Assembly: GCA_947625935.1 (NCBI GenBank)
Contig: CANQQE010000004.1
Coordinates: 62,001-126,000, forward strand
From: an uncultured Muribaculaceae bacterium
Lineage (GTDB): Bacteria; Bacteroidota; Bacteroidia; Bacteroidales; Muribaculaceae
DNA: 64,000 bases
Direction of reading: 5' to 3'
The position numbers and the translations under genes were made by a program. The notes under the pieces were generated by a model that saw only the letters and a program-made list of their open reading frames with translations, had not been told where the DNA came from and did not search any database. Positions 7,852 to 16,071 of this stretch are shown here, piece by piece. Every line of letters begins with the position of its first letter. Position 1 is the stretch's first letter.

Positions 7852-8864
7852 TATTTTTGTTTCTTTGATTGGCGATAGGATCTGACGGTTTCGCGGATTC
7901 CGTCGGCGAGCGAGAATCGCGGAGTGAACCCGAAATCGTCACGAGCCGCACTGATGTCGCACGACCAGTTGCGTTGGCGCATGATTTTGTATTTGTCGCG
8001 GTTGAGAGTGCTGGGTTTCAGCCTGATAAGCCCCCATTTTTCGGCGACAACCGAGGTGACGTATGCTATCCACAAAGGTAGCTTGACCGGAATTACCCAT
8101 TTTACCCCAAGCTCTTTGGCCACTATGGAGCGGAATTCCTCCTGTGTATAGGCGGCATCTTCGGAGATGATGTATTTTTTACGCATGACACCCGACTCAA
8201 GAGCCGCGAACATGGCATCGACCAGGTCTTCCACATATATGAACGTGAGCATCTGTTTCTTGTAGCCCACACCGAAATCCCAGTGGGAGTCGATGGATTT
8301 AATCATCATCAGGTAGTCTTGTTCGTGAGGGCCATAAACACCGGTGGGTCTGAATATTATGTAAGGGAAGCCGGGTATGGTCTCAAGCAGTGTCTCGGCC
8401 TTGATTTTCGATACGCCGTAGCGGGTGTCGGGGAGCGGTACCTCGGTGCCGTCTATGGGCAACCCGTCGGTTTCTCTGACCGGCCCGAGCGCGCTCAGGC
8501 TGCTGACGTAGAGGAATCGCGACGGTATGCGCCGGGATTGCTGGAGCGCATCGGTGAAATTACGCAGATATTGGTAGTTGATGCGGTTGAAGTCGGCGAA
8601 ATTGACGCATTTGGTGGCACCGAGATTGTAGATTATGTAGTCCCAACGCTCGGTTGCCGGCATGGCGTCGGTCAGTTTCCGGGTTATGTCGTCGGTGTCC
8701 TCGTAGTCAAGAACGAGGAAATGCAGACGCGGGTCGTCGAGATACCGCCGCGAAGTGGTTTCTCTGACCGCCACCCATGTGTCGTAGCCCAATTGGAGTC
8801 CCCGCCGGGCTATGAACCCGCCGATGAAGCCCCCCGCACCGACTATCAGTAAACGTTTGCTCAT
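7851..8864 (-). CDS. NAD-dependent epimerase/dehydratase family protein
   Basis: A 337-residue extended short-chain dehydrogenase. The N-terminal dinucleotide-binding motif is GAGGFIG (residues 9-15), and the catalytic Tyr-x-x-x-Lys occurs in DTRYGVSKIKAE, followed by the family segment FRPTGVYGP. Members act on nucleotide sugars or related small molecules; the substrate cannot be read from the sequence. The gene follows a glycosyltransferase by 15 bases and overlaps the small membrane protein by one base, so a three-gene unit for a surface glycan or lipid is likely. Confidence 0.88.
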   Translation of the reverse strand: MSKRLLIVGAGGFIGGFIARRGLQLGYDTWVAVRETTSRRYLDDPRLHFLVLDYEDTDDITRKLTDAMPATERWDYIIYNLGATKCVNFADFNRINYQYLRNFTDALQQSRRIPSRFLYVSSLSALGPVRETDGLPIDGTEVPLPDTRYGVSKIKAETLLETIPGFPYIIFRPTGVYGPHEQDYLMMIKSIDSHWDFGVGYKKQMLTFIYVEDLVDAMFAALESGVMRKKYIISEDAAYTQEEFRSIVAKELGVKWVIPVKLPLWIAYVTSVVAEKWGLIRLKPSTLNRDKYKIMRQRNWSCDISAARDDFGFTPRFSLADGIRETVRSYRQSKKQK

Positions 8865-8879
8865 TGGTGGTATGGTGGT

Positions 8880-10022
8880 TTAGTTGGTTAAGGCTTTGTC
8901 GTAGACTTCCATGACTTTGCCGGTGAAAGTATCCTGATTGAACCGGGCCACATATTCGTGTCCTGCCTCTGCCACCGAGGAGCGGTGGGTGTCGTCGTCA
9001 ATCAAGTGGCGGCATTGATGAATCATATCATCGACGTCGTCGGGGTTGACTGCCGGGGTCGACGGGCCTCCGGCTTCTTCGAGACATGACCCTGAAGCGA
9101 TTATTACCGGGGTCGAGGCCGAGAGCGATTCAATGACCGGGAGTCCAAACCCTTCGTAGCGGGATGTGTAGGTCGAGAACAGCGCGGCGCGGTAGAACAC
9201 GGGCAGTTCGGCGAATGGTGCGTTGTCGACCCATTTGACGCGGTCGGAGAGGGAGTTGGCGGCGATGTAGCGGCGTATCTCGTCGGCGTAAGGGGTCTGC
9301 CGCCCGACAATCACGAGTGATATCTCCTCGGGGAGCCCGCGGAGCGCCTTTACTGCGAGAAGCTGGTTTTTGCGGGTTTCGACGGTGCCGATTGTCACTA
9401 TAAATGGGCCGTCGAGACAGTATTTCTTTCTTAGATTTTCAATCTCCGCGTCGGTCACTTCCCTGGAGAAAGACGGGTCGCAGCCCTGGTAGACCACGTC
9501 GATTTTCCCGACGGGTATGCCGTAGGAGTTGACGAGGTCGCGACGGGTGCATTCGCTTATGGCTATGACGCGTGTGGCGGCACGAGCCGCACGGGCAAAC
9601 TTGAAGTCGTAAATCTTCCTGTCAATCGGTTTGTAGCATTGCGGAAAATGCCTGAAAATAATATCGTGGATTGTTACGACCGATGGGATGCCGCTTTTTT
9701 CGATGTTCAGAGGCAGCTCATTGCTGAGACCGTGGAAAAGGTCGATTTTGTCGCGCCGGAGGTCGCCCGTTATGCCGCTCACTCTCCATAGTGAGGGTAA
9801 GGCTTTGCCTGTCGCTGTCGCAGGCAACCTCAGCTCTACGTTGTCGAGGCCAAGAATCGGGTCGAGCCGTCGGTTGGGTCGAGCGTCGGGGGAGTACATC
9901 AGATAGCGGTTGTCGGGATAGCGTCGGGCCAGAGAGTCGATGATCAGGCGGCTGTAGTTGCCCAGTCCCGTGAAGTTGCGCACGGCGCGCTTTGCGTCAA
10001 AACCGATTCTCAATTGCTTCAT
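8880..10022 (-). CDS. Glycosyltransferase, GT4-like (GT-B fold)
   Basis: A 380-residue GT-B glycosyltransferase. The N-terminal acceptor domain contains the GLGNYSRLI and LFHGLSNELPL segments. The C-terminal donor-binding domain contains FIVTIGTVETRKNQ and the E-x7-E motif in YEGFGLPVIES, which binds the nucleotide-sugar donor. No signal peptide or membrane helix is evident, so it acts in the cytoplasm, probably at the membrane face. It lies directly upstream of the epimerase gene. Donor and acceptor are unknown; the similarity pattern is that of mannosyl- or glucosyltransferases of group 1. Confidence 0.9.
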   Translation of the reverse strand: MKQLRIGFDAKRAVRNFTGLGNYSRLIIDSLARRYPDNRYLMYSPDARPNRRLDPILGLDNVELRLPATATGKALPSLWRVSGITGDLRRDKIDLFHGLSNELPLNIEKSGIPSVVTIHDIIFRHFPQCYKPIDRKIYDFKFARAARAATRVIAISECTRRDLVNSYGIPVGKIDVVYQGCDPSFSREVTDAEIENLRKKYCLDGPFIVTIGTVETRKNQLLAVKALRGLPEEISLVIVGRQTPYADEIRRYIAANSLSDRVKWVDNAPFAELPVFYRAALFSTYTSRYEGFGLPVIESLSASTPVIIASGSCLEEAGGPSTPAVNPDDVDDMIHQCRHLIDDDTHRSSVAEAGHEYVARFNQDTFTGKVMEVYDKALTN

Positions 10023-10051
10023 TGTCAGGTGTCTGCTAAAATTGGTGGCGA

Positions 10052-11095
10052 TTATCGGAATATGAACATTCTGGTTGGTTCAAACCGCGGGAGAGCCATC
10101 ACCTGCACCGGGGCCTCGCGCGATTCGATGCTGTCGGAGCCGTCGCCGACCACCACCCCTTTTGCCTGCAACGCGTTTTTCATAGCGTCGGTGGCTTTTT
10201 CGGGGGTATTGTTGTCGTGGCTCAGATGGCACAGGAACACATGGGTCAGCCGGGGGGTGTAGATGGAGGCTATGTAGGTGGCGGCATCCTCGTTGTCGAG
10301 GTGACCGTTGTCGGCGAGTATGCGTGCCTTCAGGTACTCGGGATAGTGTCCGGCGACCAGCATCTCCCTGTCGTAGTTGCTCTCGATCATGATGTAGCGG
10401 GCCTGGCGCATATAGAAGTCTGCTCTTTGGCTTATGCAGCCGAGGTCGGTGGCGACGGCGAATGTGTGGGTGCCGTGCTCGATGAAAAATCCGGCGTTGT
10501 CAGAACCGTCATGCTGCACCTCGAATGCCGTCAGCCTGAAGTCGCCGATGTCGAAGGGTATCTCTTTGTAAATGGCTTTATGGTAATCTTTTATGCGGCG
10601 CGATATGTTGTGGCGACGCAAGATGCCGTTGAATGCCTTTGGCGTGCAATAGAGCAACATATGTGAGTTGCGCCTGAGCAGGGCGTAGGCATATCTCACA
10701 TGGTCGCCATGGTCATGGGTGAGTATGATTCCGGCAATTTTGTCGGTCTTGATTCCGTGCCTCCGCAATTCCGGCAATATCTTGGCGGGGTCTACTCCGG
10801 CATCGATGAGGAAACCTCCGTTGTCATCGCCGATAAATGCGCAGTTGCCGCTACTGCCACTGCCAAATGATATGAATTTCAGCCGGCTGCCGATGTCGGG
10901 AGTTTGCAACGGCTCGACGGAGTTGTCACCTGACGCCTCCGACTTCCGTATGCCCCCGCTGAGCATCACGCGTGTGGCGTGCCGCTCAATCGAGGGATGC
11001 ACTGGCAGCTCCTCTCGGGTCATGTCGATTTCAAATTCATCGAAAAGTCCCGGTAGAGATTCGTTGAGTGTCGGTCGGCGTTTATATTTAGGCAT
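10052..11095 (-). CDS. Metallo-beta-lactamase-fold hydrolase (YycJ/WalJ-like) with N-terminal extension
   Basis: A 347-residue protein whose core begins near residue 70 (LKFISFGSGSSGNCAFIG), the standard start of the YycJ/WalJ family. The metal-binding motif is HDHGDH in ILTHDHGDHVRYAY, with further ligands expected in EVQHDGSDNAGF and CHLSHDNNTPEK. The first 65 or so residues are an unusual hydrophilic extension without a recognisable domain; I kept the upstream start because the frame is open and no better start lies near the domain. Family members are phosphodiesterases or nucleases linked to cell-wall and DNA maintenance. Confidence 0.85.
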   Translation of the reverse strand: MPKYKRRPTLNESLPGLFDEFEIDMTREELPVHPSIERHATRVMLSGGIRKSEASGDNSVEPLQTPDIGSRLKFISFGSGSSGNCAFIGDDNGGFLIDAGVDPAKILPELRRHGIKTDKIAGIILTHDHGDHVRYAYALLRRNSHMLLYCTPKAFNGILRRHNISRRIKDYHKAIYKEIPFDIGDFRLTAFEVQHDGSDNAGFFIEHGTHTFAVATDLGCISQRADFYMRQARYIMIESNYDREMLVAGHYPEYLKARILADNGHLDNEDAATYIASIYTPRLTHVFLCHLSHDNNTPEKATDAMKNALQAKGVVVGDGSDSIESREAPVQVMALPRFEPTRMFIFR

Positions 11096-11108
11096 CTTGA
11101 TTTACTGG

Positions 11109-11843
11109 TCAACTGAACAGGAGGAAAATCGCGGGCCGCTTGTCGAAGTCATATCTCGACTTGTTCCAGGCGGCTATTGTTTTTGTTGTGATCGAGGCTT
11201 GGGGCGCGGTCACATCGCACGCCACGCAAAGCAGCATATCGCCGGGCAGCGATGCGCAAAGCTCGGCGACCATGCGGTTGTTTCGATAAGGTGTCTCGAT
11301 GAAAATCTGGGTCTGTCGCTCCCGTGCTATCCGTGAGCGCATTTCGCGCAGCTTTGCCGCGCGTTCACCCTTTTCCCGAGGGAGGTAGCCGTTGAATGCG
11401 AAACTCTGCCCATTGAAGCCCGAACCCATCAGTCCGAGCAGTATGCTCGACGGCCCTACGAGGGGGTAGACGGAGTAGCCGCGACGTTGAGCGATGGCGA
11501 CGACATCTGTTCCCGGATCGGCGACGGCGGGGCATCCCGCTTCGGAAATCACACCCATAGGATGGCCTTGGGCGAGGGGGTCGAGCATCGGTGCTATCTC
11601 GTCGGGGCGGGTGTGCTCGTCGAGTGTGTAGAACGTGAGCGAGTCTATGTCGATCGAGCGGTCGCATTGGCGCAGAAAACGCCTTGCCGAGCGTGTGTTC
11701 TCGACGATGAAGTGCTTTATGCCGGTTATCAAACTGAAGTTGAGTTGTGGCAGCACATTGTCGAGCGGTGCGTCGCTAAGCATTACCGGGAACAAATATA
11801 GTCCGACGGCCGGTTTCTCTACTGGTATTGGCTCTTGATTCAC
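11109..11843 (-). CDS. RsmI-like SAM-dependent methyltransferase
   Basis: A 244-residue tetrapyrrole-methylase-fold protein of the RsmI family, which 2'-O-methylates C1402 of 16S rRNA. The segment GVISEAGCPAVADPGTDVVAI matches the family's SAM-binding loop, and GPSSILLGLMGSGFNGQSFAF and IFIETPYRNNRM match further conserved blocks. Many Bacteroidota have two such proteins, one canonical RsmI and one of this somewhat shorter type, so the exact rRNA target is not certain. If it acts on C1402 it would complement RsmH encoded in this window. It ends 13 bases before the metallo-hydrolase gene on the same strand. Confidence 0.85.
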   Translation of the reverse strand: MNQEPIPVEKPAVGLYLFPVMLSDAPLDNVLPQLNFSLITGIKHFIVENTRSARRFLRQCDRSIDIDSLTFYTLDEHTRPDEIAPMLDPLAQGHPMGVISEAGCPAVADPGTDVVAIAQRRGYSVYPLVGPSSILLGLMGSGFNGQSFAFNGYLPREKGERAAKLREMRSRIARERQTQIFIETPYRNNRMVAELCASLPGDMLLCVACDVTAPQASITTKTIAAWNKSRYDFDKRPAIFLLFS

Positions 11844-11878
11844 GATGACAAAGATAGCTATAAAATCGCTAACATGAG

Positions 11879-11920
11879 CATAAGAAAAGGGCCGATTTTG
11901 AAATCGACCCTTTTCTTATG
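11879..11920 (-). terminator. Strong hairpin terminator after the PpiD-like gene
   Basis: A 20-base stem with a 2-base loop: CATAAGAAAAGGG... pairs with ...CCCTTTTCTTATG. The single mismatch on the plus strand becomes a G-U pair in minus-strand RNA, so the structure suits transcription leaving the ppiD-like gene, whose stop lies about 30 bases upstream in that sense. Confidence 0.75.
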
Positions 11921-11951
11921 CCGCACGGTGCCGGCCCGTGACGGTAGTCTT

Positions 11952-14033
11952 TTATTTGCGGTAGAATTTCTGTATGCGGTTGTCGACTTTCGCTTTGCCT
12001 CGGAGTATGGCGGGGAAGTTGCGCGAAAGGGCGTCAACGCCTTGGCTGCGGTTGAACGAAGTCTGTGCATTGGTCTCGTCGTAGGGGAGACCGCTCTTTT
12101 CCACGTCAAGCACCTGGAACACGATAACCGAGTTGCTGCCCTTGAACGGGCCATTGAGCGCACCGGGGTTAGAAGCCGATACACGGCCTATGAGAGCGGG
12201 CTCTGCTGAGAAGAATCCCATCACGCGGGGCTGGCCGAATGTCACCTGGGTGGTGTCGACTTTTGACTTCATCAGCGATGCGTAGTCATATACGGTCTTT
12301 CCTTTGCCCTGATAGTCGGCGATGAGCTTAGACGCTTTTTTCTCTTTGCGTGCCTCCTCGGTGAGGTATTTGTTGAGGTTTGTGTCGGTCATCGGGATAT
12401 ATTCGCCGTCGTAGATGTCTTTGACAGCCACAGCCACCAGACGGGTGTTGCGGTCATCGCGGAAAATAGGTGACACTTCGCCCTTCTTGGCCTCCATAGC
12501 CCAGTTGACCCCTTCGCGTGTGTCGGGGGTGTTGTTGAGCGAGAGCGACGATGTGGTCAGCTCGGCGGGGAATATGTTGTAGTTGGCGGCGGGAGCGTTC
12601 TCGGCGAACTTGGCTGAGGTGTTGTTGGCGTTGAGGTATTTGCTCAGGTCGCCCTCAAGAGTGTGGAGTGTGGCGGTCGAAGGCTCGATTGTGTAGGTTA
12701 TCTCGGCAAAATCGTAGGTGGTGACGGGGGCTTTGCGGTTCTTTACGCGCATCACGCGGTATTGCTGCGCGCCGGCCACGGTGTCGAGAGCCACATACTG
12801 GCCCTGTGCTGCTGACATGAGCTGGTCTTTCATTGTGCCGAGCTGGGGGTCGAGGAGAGAAATCCAGAGGCTGTCCTGAGCGGCGGCGAGAGTGCCTGCG
12901 GCAAGCATATCTGATGCCTTGGCTCCGCTGTTGAGTGCGTTTATGATTGAATCGCGGCGGGCCATGTCACCTTCGACAACGGCGAAGTCAAGGTTCACTG
13001 AGTCAACCTGGCTTGAGACGTTGAAAAGTTTCACGAGGGTGTAGGTGTCGTTCTGGAACGAAACCATCTGGACTCCGTCGACCGACATAGTGTCGATAGA
13101 CGATTTGATGGCTCCGTTGGTGATACGGTTTTTGGGAAGCTGGCGGCGGTTTACACCGAAGTTGACGTTACCGTTTACGCCTTCGGTTCCCGGCTGGGTG
13201 CGGAGGGCGGCGATGGCTTCCTCGACCTCGGTCGTGGCAGCGGCGCGGTCGGCTGCAGAGGGTGTCACGTTGACGACGATATAGTCAACCACGCGGTGTG
13301 GCTCGTCAAGACGGAACATATTGCGGTATTTGTCATACTGGGCTTTGATGTCGGCCTCGTTGACGGGGAAATCCTCGTCCTTGAGGGTCGAGAGGTCTTG
13401 CTTGGCGTAGAGGATGCGCGATGTGGCGGCGTTCTCGTCGTAGTAGCTCTTTGAATCGAGTGCGTTTGCTGTGAGTGTCCCCATGAAAAGGTTGCCGAAT
13501 TTTTGCTGGCGCAGCATCTCGGCGGTGCCTTTCTCCATCTCGAGCCATACGGCTTTCAGTTGCTGTGCGTTTTCGGGAGCGATGCCATATTTCGAGGGGT
13601 TGAAAGCTGCGTCATAGAAGCTGTCGGGGGTGTCAAATCCGTATTGACGGGCCTGGTTTACCACCGAGGGGAGGGCATTGGGGCCGGTCATGGCGGCTGA
13701 CAGTTCGGAGTCGGTGACAACGATGCCGAGCTTGTCGAGCTCCTCGTTCATCAGGGCTTCATAAATCATTTGGTCGAGTACCTGCTGCTGGATAGGAGCG
13801 ATGTCGACATCAGGGTAACCCTGCTGCTGGCGGGCGTTGCGCATCTGCTCGACGCGTGCGCTAAATTCGTTGATGTCGATTTTCTGGCCGTCGACTTTTG
13901 CAAGGGTTGTCGGGTCGCTGAAGAATGAGCGGCCGGAGGTGAGGAAGTCACCGAGGATGAATGCAAGAAGGGCCACAATGATGATAGTGAAAAGAAGGGC
14001 CGATTTGCTTCGGATTTTTTCTAATGTTGCCAT
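11952..14033 (-). CDS. PpiD-like periplasmic peptidyl-prolyl isomerase / foldase
   Basis: A 693-residue membrane-anchored folding helper. The N-terminus MATLEKIRSKSALLFTII leads into one transmembrane helix (about 12-32), followed by a SurA-N-like region (VDGQKIDINEFSARVEQMR) and a long periplasmic part with a parvulin-like isomerase region. This is the PpiD/SurA layout; Bacteroidota members are near 700 residues. It probably helps newly exported proteins fold in the periplasm, a need increased by the outer-membrane and T9SS proteins encoded nearby. A well-formed promoter lies about 75 bases upstream and a strong terminator follows, so it appears to be a single-gene transcript. Confidence 0.88.
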   Translation of the reverse strand: MATLEKIRSKSALLFTIIIVALLAFILGDFLTSGRSFFSDPTTLAKVDGQKIDINEFSARVEQMRNARQQQGYPDVDIAPIQQQVLDQMIYEALMNEELDKLGIVVTDSELSAAMTGPNALPSVVNQARQYGFDTPDSFYDAAFNPSKYGIAPENAQQLKAVWLEMEKGTAEMLRQQKFGNLFMGTLTANALDSKSYYDENAATSRILYAKQDLSTLKDEDFPVNEADIKAQYDKYRNMFRLDEPHRVVDYIVVNVTPSAADRAAATTEVEEAIAALRTQPGTEGVNGNVNFGVNRRQLPKNRITNGAIKSSIDTMSVDGVQMVSFQNDTYTLVKLFNVSSQVDSVNLDFAVVEGDMARRDSIINALNSGAKASDMLAAGTLAAAQDSLWISLLDPQLGTMKDQLMSAAQGQYVALDTVAGAQQYRVMRVKNRKAPVTTYDFAEITYTIEPSTATLHTLEGDLSKYLNANNTSAKFAENAPAANYNIFPAELTTSSLSLNNTPDTREGVNWAMEAKKGEVSPIFRDDRNTRLVAVAVKDIYDGEYIPMTDTNLNKYLTEEARKEKKASKLIADYQGKGKTVYDYASLMKSKVDTTQVTFGQPRVMGFFSAEPALIGRVSASNPGALNGPFKGSNSVIVFQVLDVEKSGLPYDETNAQTSFNRSQGVDALSRNFPAILRGKAKVDNRIQKFYRK

Positions 14034-14109
14034 TTATTATTGCTGGTTTTTTTGATTATTATCTATTTAAGGCGGTTTTCGCTATGCTTTTCGTAGGCAT
14101 TTAAGCGCA

Positions 14110-14140
14110 CAAAGATACATTTTTTTGTAATAATGTCAAA
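14110..14140 (-). promoter_or_regulatory. Promoter of the PpiD-like gene
   Basis: On the minus strand: TTTG, exactly 19 bases, then TATCTTTG. Both boxes match the Bacteroidota consensus perfectly. The predicted start leaves a leader of about 70 bases. Confidence 0.75.
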
Positions 14141-14205
14141 GTGGATGGCTTAAAAACGCATAAAGAGTTTTCCGGCCGGGGGATAAATTCGCGTCAAAAC
14201 ATCTG

Positions 14206-14568
14206 ATGATTATGAAATATTTCAGTATTGATGAGCTGATTCGCAGCTCGGTAGCATCGGTTCGCGGAATCGACAACACCCCGCAGGAGAGTGTCGTGAA
14301 TAACCTGAGTCGGCTTGTGTCGATGGTGCTTGACCCGGCCCGCGAGGCTATGGGTTCCCCGATTACCGTCAACAGCGGTTACCGCTGCCCGGAGCTTAAC
14401 CGCGCCGTCGGCGGAGTGGCGTCGAGCTACCACCTGCAGGGTAGGGCGGCCGATTTGACGACCGGCTCTGTGGCCGGAAACCGGCGGTTGATGGCGATAC
14501 TCGGCAAGCTGCCCCACCGCGAGCTGATATGGGAGCGCGGCGGCCGCTGGGTTCATGTGGCTATATGA
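14206..14568 (+). CDS. Small M15 family D,D-peptidase (phage-endolysin-like)
   Basis: A 120-residue Peptidase_M15_3-type protein. It retains the metal-site pattern: SGYRCPELN, then His and Asp in YHLQGRAADL, and the C-terminal RWVHVAI. The family cleaves peptide bonds in peptidoglycan and is common in phage lysis cassettes and phage-derived islands. No signal peptide, holin or other phage gene is visible, so export is unexplained. It stands alone on the plus strand between two minus-strand genes and ends in its own hairpin terminator. It could be a domesticated prophage remnant or a wall-remodelling enzyme; the fold call is firm and the role open. Confidence 0.88.
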   Translation: MIMKYFSIDELIRSSVASVRGIDNTPQESVVNNLSRLVSMVLDPAREAMGSPITVNSGYRCPELNRAVGGVASSYHLQGRAADLTTGSVAGNRRLMAILGKLPHRELIWERGGRWVHVAI

Positions 14569-14569
14569 C

Positions 14570-14594
14570 AAAAGGGGAGCGGCGGCTCCCCTTT
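14570..14594. terminator. Bidirectional hairpin terminator
   Basis: A 10-base perfect stem AAAGGGGAGC / GCTCCCCTTT with loop GGCG lies between the convergent M15 peptidase and Lrp-type genes. A- and T-rich flanks on both sides allow it to serve both transcripts. Confidence 0.8.
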
Positions 14595-14629
14595 ATTATA
14601 ATGTGTTGTGTAATCAAACAGTGTGCTTG

Positions 14630-15091
14630 TTATTGTTCTGCGATTGGAATTTCGCGGTGGATGCTGTGGTCGAGCGAGATTAGCGTTTCGGTGCCTGTCA
14701 CGCCGTGAATCATCTGTATCTTGTTGTTGAGCAAATCCATCAGGTGCTCATTGTCGCGGGCGTAGAGCTTTATCAGCATCGTGTAGGGGCCGGTGGTGAA
14801 GTGGCATTCGACCACTTCGGGTATCTTTTCGAGTTGCGGCACCACGTCGCGGTACATCGCTCCGCGTTCAAGATTCACACCCACATAGGTACAGGTGCAA
14901 TATCCGAGTATTTTGGGGTTGACATTATAGCCCGATCCAGTGATTACGTTGAGGTCTATCATGCGTTGTATTCGCTGGTGGATAGCGGCGCGCGAGACTC
15001 CGCACTCTGTGGCGACATCTTTAGAGGCGATGCGTGCGTTGCGTGTTACTATTGACAGTATCTTACGGTCTAAGTTGTCGATTTTTTCCAT
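14630..15091 (-). CDS. Lrp/AsnC family transcriptional regulator
   Basis: A 153-residue regulator with an N-terminal helix-turn-helix (IDNLDRKILSIVTRNARIAS, then DVATECGVSRAAIHQRIQRM) and a C-terminal RAM domain (VNLERGAMYRDVVPQLEKIP and following) that binds small molecules, usually amino acids, and assembles into octamers. The start MEKIDNLD was chosen over a more upstream in-frame start because the domain begins there and a promoter lies just ahead (TAAATTTG). It converges on the small M15 peptidase gene. The targets and ligand cannot be read from the sequence. Confidence 0.92.
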   Translation of the reverse strand: MEKIDNLDRKILSIVTRNARIASKDVATECGVSRAAIHQRIQRMIDLNVITGSGYNVNPKILGYCTCTYVGVNLERGAMYRDVVPQLEKIPEVVECHFTTGPYTMLIKLYARDNEHLMDLLNNKIQMIHGVTGTETLISLDHSIHREIPIAEQ

Positions 15092-15112
15092 TGATATTAT
15101 GGTTTTGGGCAG

Positions 15113-15143
15113 CAAATTTACGCAAATTTTTCCATTTTGCAAG
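15113..15143 (-). promoter_or_regulatory. Promoter of the Lrp/AsnC gene
   Basis: Minus strand: CTTG (one base off TTTG), 19 bases, then a perfect TAAATTTG -7 box. The leader to the chosen ATG would be about 20 bases, which supports that start over the longer reading. Confidence 0.6.
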
Positions 15144-15407
15144 CAAAATGTCACTAAAAAGTTGCGTCGAGGCTTTGTCTGGATTGCGTTTTGATGGCAT
15201 CGAGGCCAAAACCTGCCGCACTTATAGCCATAACACCGCATCATTCAGAACCAACGTCAATAAGCCTATAATAATCGGCGGCTTACCCATGGACAAGCCC
15301 TATAAGCCTGATTCGAGAAAATATATGAATTGGCGCATGACGTGATTGACATTTGGCAGGGAGTTCTGCTATGTCCACAATATATTGATATTGTATCATC
15401 CTTTAAT

Positions 15408-15514
15408 CAGCAGTAGGCGGGTGTGAGACCTTGTAAGGGCCTGGATTAGCCCGACAGTCACCTGAACGACCTGAGTTTCTGCCGGGCCTCGCAGGCTGTT
15501 CACTTTCCCTGCTG
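15408..15514 (-). ncRNA. Candidate structured RNA element, family unknown
   Basis: In minus-strand RNA, CAGCAG (15509-15514) can pair with CTGCTG (15408-15413), enclosing a second stem GCCCGGCAG / CTGTCGGGC (15479-15487 with 15449-15457) that needs one G-U pair. The G-U position favours the minus strand as the RNA-like strand. The inner loop contains the near-repeat CAGGTCGTTCAGGTG. It lies about 220 bases downstream of a predicted promoter. No covariation evidence is available, so this is only a candidate. Confidence 0.25.
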
Positions 15515-15731
15515 TGTCATTTTCCGGCTATGCCGTGAAAATAACGAATAAACCTTTCCCTATTAAAACTCATTCTAATTGTGTTGTCAGTCGCACAACC
15601 GCCGACCGCGGCGTATCTCTTCAGGTTTTGGTGACACGCCGCCGCATGGCCGTCGGGTGTATCGGAATCATAGGTATGTAATCATGAGATTATTCATTAT
15701 CTATCTACTGTTTTCATTATGTTTCTCTGTA

Positions 15732-15764
15732 CAAAGTTAGGCCATTGTTGCGTGACAGCCTAAA
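15732..15764 (-). promoter_or_regulatory. Promoter-like site in the gene-poor stretch
   Basis: Minus strand: TTTA (one base off TTTG), 21 bases, then a perfect TAACTTTG -7 box. No long coding region follows; a series of mini-ORFs and a hairpin region do. Confidence 0.5.
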
Positions 15765-15868
15765 AAACGGCTAAAAAAGATTTGTTTCAATCCGTCTGTA
15801 ATAGCTTGAGTATTAACATGTTGCAAAAGTGAAATCTTAAAAAATCTATCACTTTTTTCGTCACAAAA

Positions 15869-15957
15869 AATATAAACTGATTATCAGCAAGTTAGCTCTT
15901 TTTATGGCTGTTTTGAGCCTTATTTTGGGTTTAACATACTGATAATCAGTTTATATT
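15869..15957. repeat. 19-base perfect inverted repeat with 51-base spacer
   Basis: The left arm, 15869-15887, begins AATATAAACTGATT. The right arm at 15939-15957 is its exact reverse complement. Each arm also contains the partly self-complementary core CTGATNATCAG. The layout fits the ends of a small element, a recombinase-controlled invertible segment, or a regulator-binding dyad; no recombinase gene is nearby. A terminator role is less likely because of the long AT-rich spacer. Confidence 0.7.
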
Positions 15958-16071
15958 GTTGTTTATATTTTGGGGTAATCGCTGTCGGAGTGATGTGACG
16001 AAGACGACCGGCCGTGCGGTGAAATCCGCATAGCCGGCTACAGGCTTTGGCTGACGTTGACGGGCCTGAAA

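Larger units (their letters stand above)
15144..16071. other. Gene-poor stretch with promoter, mini-ORFs, hairpins and inverted repeats
   Basis: No convincing long gene is present. On the minus strand a plausible promoter at 15732-15764 is followed by several very short open frames: one beginning MRRRVTKT that stops after eight residues, and one of 18 residues (MSFNRERFIRYFHGIAGK) at 15517-15573. Beyond these lies a GC-rich hairpin region at 15408-15514. Upstream of the promoter are an 8-base inverted repeat (AAAAGTGA at 15825-15832, TCACTTTT at 15849-15856) and a 19-base perfect inverted repeat (15869-15957). The organisation resembles a regulatory leader whose structural gene has been lost, or an undescribed RNA. 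I could not match it to a known family. Confidence 0.5.

Noticed and set aside
7505-7951. A minus-strand frame of 148 codons over the small membrane protein
   Set aside because: It is in another frame of the same strand, overlaps both the epimerase end and the promoter repeat, and its product lacks hydrophobic or domain features; the 87-residue frame fits better.
14571-14594. Reading the hairpin after the M15 gene as a small RNA
   Set aside because: A 10-pair stem with a 4-base loop between convergent genes is an ordinary bidirectional terminator.
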